DNA from: an uncultured Phascolarctobacterium sp.
GTDB lineage: Bacteria; Bacillota; Negativicutes; Acidaminococcales; Acidaminococcaceae
NCBI GenBank assembly: GCA_900552005.1
Contig: URXU01000005.1
Location: 1-64,000, forward strand
Direction of reading: 5' to 3'
DNA: 64,000 nt
Shown: in pieces, positions 62,391 to 64,000 of the stretch
Position numbering within the stretch: position 1 is the first letter of the stretch
How the letters are laid out: each line of letters starts with the position of its first letter
The notes under the pieces: model-generated
Databases searched by the model: none
The model's input: only the letters and a program-made list of their open reading frames with translations
Told to the model about the DNA's origin: nothing
Made by a program: the position numbers and the translations under genes

Positions 62391-62825
62391 TTAAGCGGAG
62401 TGACGTAGCGTTAGCGGCGCCACTCCAGTTTTTAGTTGAATACGTTCGTGATTGTAAAAACAGATATAACGATTAATCATCTCGGTTTCCTTGCAGAATG
62501 AGGTGGTTTTATGACGGTAGATACATTCTGTCTTAAGTATAGAAAAGAAATTTTCTGCCAGAGCCTTGTTATAAGGTTTTATAAGGTCAAAGTATGTCTG
62601 CGGGATGTACTAAAACCCTTGGTCGCTGTGGAGTTATAGCCCCGCAGCGGCCCTTTTTTTCTCTTTACGTATGAAAGCTGCATTCCTGCTTTTTGGCGAT
62701 GATTTCTGCAAGAGCCAAGCTTTTCTGAGATGCGCTCAAACAACGGAAAAATCGTAATATCCACTTCTGAATACCTGAAAAAATCGACATGTATCGGTTA
62801 ATGGAAATTCGTTTTTTCCAGACAT
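62391..62825 (-). pseudogene. IS3-family transposase remnant
   Basis: On the minus strand an ATG at 62825 gives MSGKNEF and then RFFQVFRSGYYDF, the start of IS3-family OrfB, ending at a stop. A shifted frame continues with LALAEIIAKKQECSFHT and stops, and the middle of the gene (catalytic DDE core) is missing. The C-terminus is clear in a third frame: ENFFSILKTECIYRH and INRYICFYNHERIQLKTG, ending at 62391. It is a decayed, internally deleted copy, oriented opposite to the remnant at 50870-51047. Confidence 0.75.
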
Positions 62826-62832
62826 AGTAATA

Positions 62833-62868
62833 CCCCCTAATGTAGTTTTATTTGCTTACATTAGGGGG
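62833..62868. repeat. IS stem, inverted copy of 50832-50862
   Basis: CCCCCTAATGTA and TACATTAGGGGG are identical to the left stem, with a different loop, and are followed by CTTTTTT on the plus strand. On this side it can act as a terminator for transcription leaving the TPS locus. Identity between the two sites continues into MSGK codons. Confidence 0.75.
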
Positions 62869-62924
62869 CTTTTTTGACAAATTTAGATTATTTGTATTGC
62901 TTGTGCTTAAAAAATTCGGCAGCC

Positions 62925-64000
62925 TTATTTTGGGCATGCAAGAAAATCGGCGGCAATCTGCGCATAGGCTGCAGCGCCGCGTTTCAGTACGCTTTCATCC
63001 GTGGTATAGTGATCGTTATGATTAGCGGCGGTTAAACCAAGAGCTTCGTTTTTGCTGCCAATATAACCAAATACTGCCGGAACTTTTTCGGCAAGATAAG
63101 CAAAATCTTCCCCACCCATCATGGCAGGCAGCTCTTTCATAGACTCCGGCCCGTACAGTTTAGTGACAGCATTTTGGGCAACGGCAGTTAATTCGTCATC
63201 ATCATTAATAACTGCGTTGCAGTAGCATTGGTAATCGACGGTAGCCTTAGCACCGAATACAGCTGCTGTATTTTCGGCAATACGTCTGATATGCTCTGCC
63301 ATTTTATTGCGTAATTCACCGTTATAGGTACGCACGGTACCGAAAAGTTCCGCTTTGTTGGCTACAATATTGAAGCGCTGGCCGGCATGCATTTCACCAA
63401 CATTTACTACCAAGGGATTTACAGGATCGTTGCTGCGGGAAATTAATGTCTGCAGGTTCATGACAATGGCAGAGGCGGCAACTAAGGCGTCGGCGCCAAG
63501 ATGGGGCTGAGTACCGTGAGCAGAAACGCCCTCTACAGTAATTTTAAAGGTATCCATGCTTGCCATGCGGTTACCGGGCTGGAAGTTAATATATGGTGCT
63601 TCCAGAGTACCCCAGATATGCATGCCTACAGCGGCATCAACATCATCAGTAATGCCTTGCTCCACATAATAAAGCGCGCCGCAGCCGGTTTCCTCGGCAG
63701 ACTGGAAGAAAAATTTAACATTGCCTTCCAGTTCATCCTTAACGCTCATCAGCATTTTAGCAGCGCCCAGCAGCATGGCAATATGGTTGTCATGGCCGCA
63801 GGCATGCATTACGCCTGGGTTTTCACTGGCAAAAGGCAGCTCGGTTTTTTCTTCCACCGGCAGAGCGTCAATATCGGCGCGCAGCAGAATGGTTTTGCAG
63901 TCTGCCTGGGCTTTGCCGCCCTGCAGCAAGGCCCAGCAGCCGGGATGCTCAGGAAAGCGGTGCACCTCATAACCCATGGCCGTAAGTTCCTGGACAATGT
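62925..64000 (-). CDS. M20-family amidohydrolase (hippurate hydrolase-like), 5' end outside window
   Basis: The frame is open to the window edge at 64000 (IVQELTA precedes the internal Met at 63977), so the start lies outside. The visible 358 or so codons have ILLRADIDALPVEEKT, HACGHDNHIAMLLGAAK, the catalytic-Glu segment SAEETGCGALYYVEQG, and a dimerisation lid with GVSAHGTQPHLGADAL. This is the M20D group that cleaves N-acyl or N-aroyl amino acids; the substrate is not clear. It ends about 57 bp beyond the IS stem. Confidence 0.88.
   Translation of the reverse strand, partial: IVQELTAMGYEVHRFPEHPGCWALLQGGKAQADCKTILLRADIDALPVEEKTELPFASENPGVMHACGHDNHIAMLLGAAKMLMSVKDELEGNVKFFFQSAEETGCGALYYVEQGITDDVDAAVGMHIWGTLEAPYINFQPGNRMASMDTFKITVEGVSAHGTQPHLGADALVAASAIVMNLQTLISRSNDPVNPLVVNVGEMHAGQRFNIVANKAELFGTVRTYNGELRNKMAEHIRRIAENTAAVFGAKATVDYQCYCNAVINDDDELTAVAQNAVTKLYGPESMKELPAMMGGEDFAYLAEKVPAVFGYIGSKNEALGLTAANHNDHYTTDESVLKRGAAAYAQIAADFLACPK

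Larger units (their letters stand above)
62300..62924. other. Gene-free interval: second IS3 remnant
   Basis: The 625-bp interval holds the right copy of the flanking direct repeat (62317-62334), an IS terminal repeat (62331-62359), fragments of a transposase on the minus strand (62391-62825) and the IS stem (62833-62868). Nothing else is evident. Confidence 0.6.

Noticed and set aside
62833..62868. Riboswitch or attenuator upstream of the amidohydrolase
   Set aside because: The amidohydrolase is read from the other direction with its start outside the window, and the stem matches the IS stem at 50832-50862.
50800..62876. An intact composite transposon carrying the TPS genes
   Set aside because: Both IS pieces are truncated and frameshifted, and no full transposase remains, so it cannot move by itself now.

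Overview
The window reads as chromosome from a diderm Firmicute of the class Negativicutes. The reasons are a complete lipid A/KDO/Lpt gene set and BamA, TamB and OmpH-like proteins, together with Firmicutes-type genes (PurR, strong AAGGAGG ribosome sites, frequent TTG/GTG starts). A Phascolarctobacterium-like member of the Acidaminococcaceae is my guess; I could not run a database search. No rRNA, tRNA or CRISPR array was seen.

Layout. (1) 1-9.4 kb: housekeeping genes: ispE, an FCD-type GntR regulator, a nucleotidyltransferase, purR, glmU, prs, a NodB-type deacetylase, pth, a convergent HAD phosphatase and an alanyl-tRNA editing protein. (2) 9.5-39.6 kb: a nearly unbroken, same-strand outer-membrane cluster. 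It runs tamB, a sigma-70-family factor, an unknown membrane protein, bamA, an unknown secreted protein, three OmpH/Skp-like genes (two of them lipoproteins), lpxD, an LpxL-type acyltransferase, lpxC, fabZ, lpxA, lpxI, lpxB, msbA, a waaA-lpxK fusion, kdsB, kdsA, kdsD, kdsC, a second LpxL-type gene, lptC, lptA, lptB, one LptF/LptG permease, a DUF3084-like protein and a YqgF-like protein. Together these build lipid A-KDO, flip it and pass it to the Lpt bridge, and they assemble outer-membrane proteins. lptD and lptE are not in the window. (3) 39.6-50.7 kb: accessory metabolism and stress: a cyclodeaminase-like protein, a BOF-domain protein divergent from a two-component system, an MFS transporter, an M20 peptidase, glpK, and a Crp/Fnr-type regulator divergent from a ferredoxin-like gene and hcp (nitrosative stress). 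(4) 50.7-62.9 kb: a two-partner secretion locus made of a TpsB transporter and a 3002-residue TpsA adhesin. It is bracketed by two decayed IS3-family remnants in opposite orientation. (5) 62.9-64 kb: an M20-type amidohydrolase cut by the window end.

Regulation that can be read from sequence includes several good -35/-10 promoters (prs, the ompH operon, the MFS gene, the Crp/Fnr gene), intrinsic terminators that divide the transcription units, a GntR-like palindrome on the ispE promoter, and a perfect palindrome between the Crp/Fnr gene and the ferredoxin-hcp genes. The most unusual features are the IS-bracketed giant adhesin locus, the sigma factor and unknown genes inside the outer-membrane cluster, the OmpH triplet with two lipoproteins, and the waaA-lpxK fusion.
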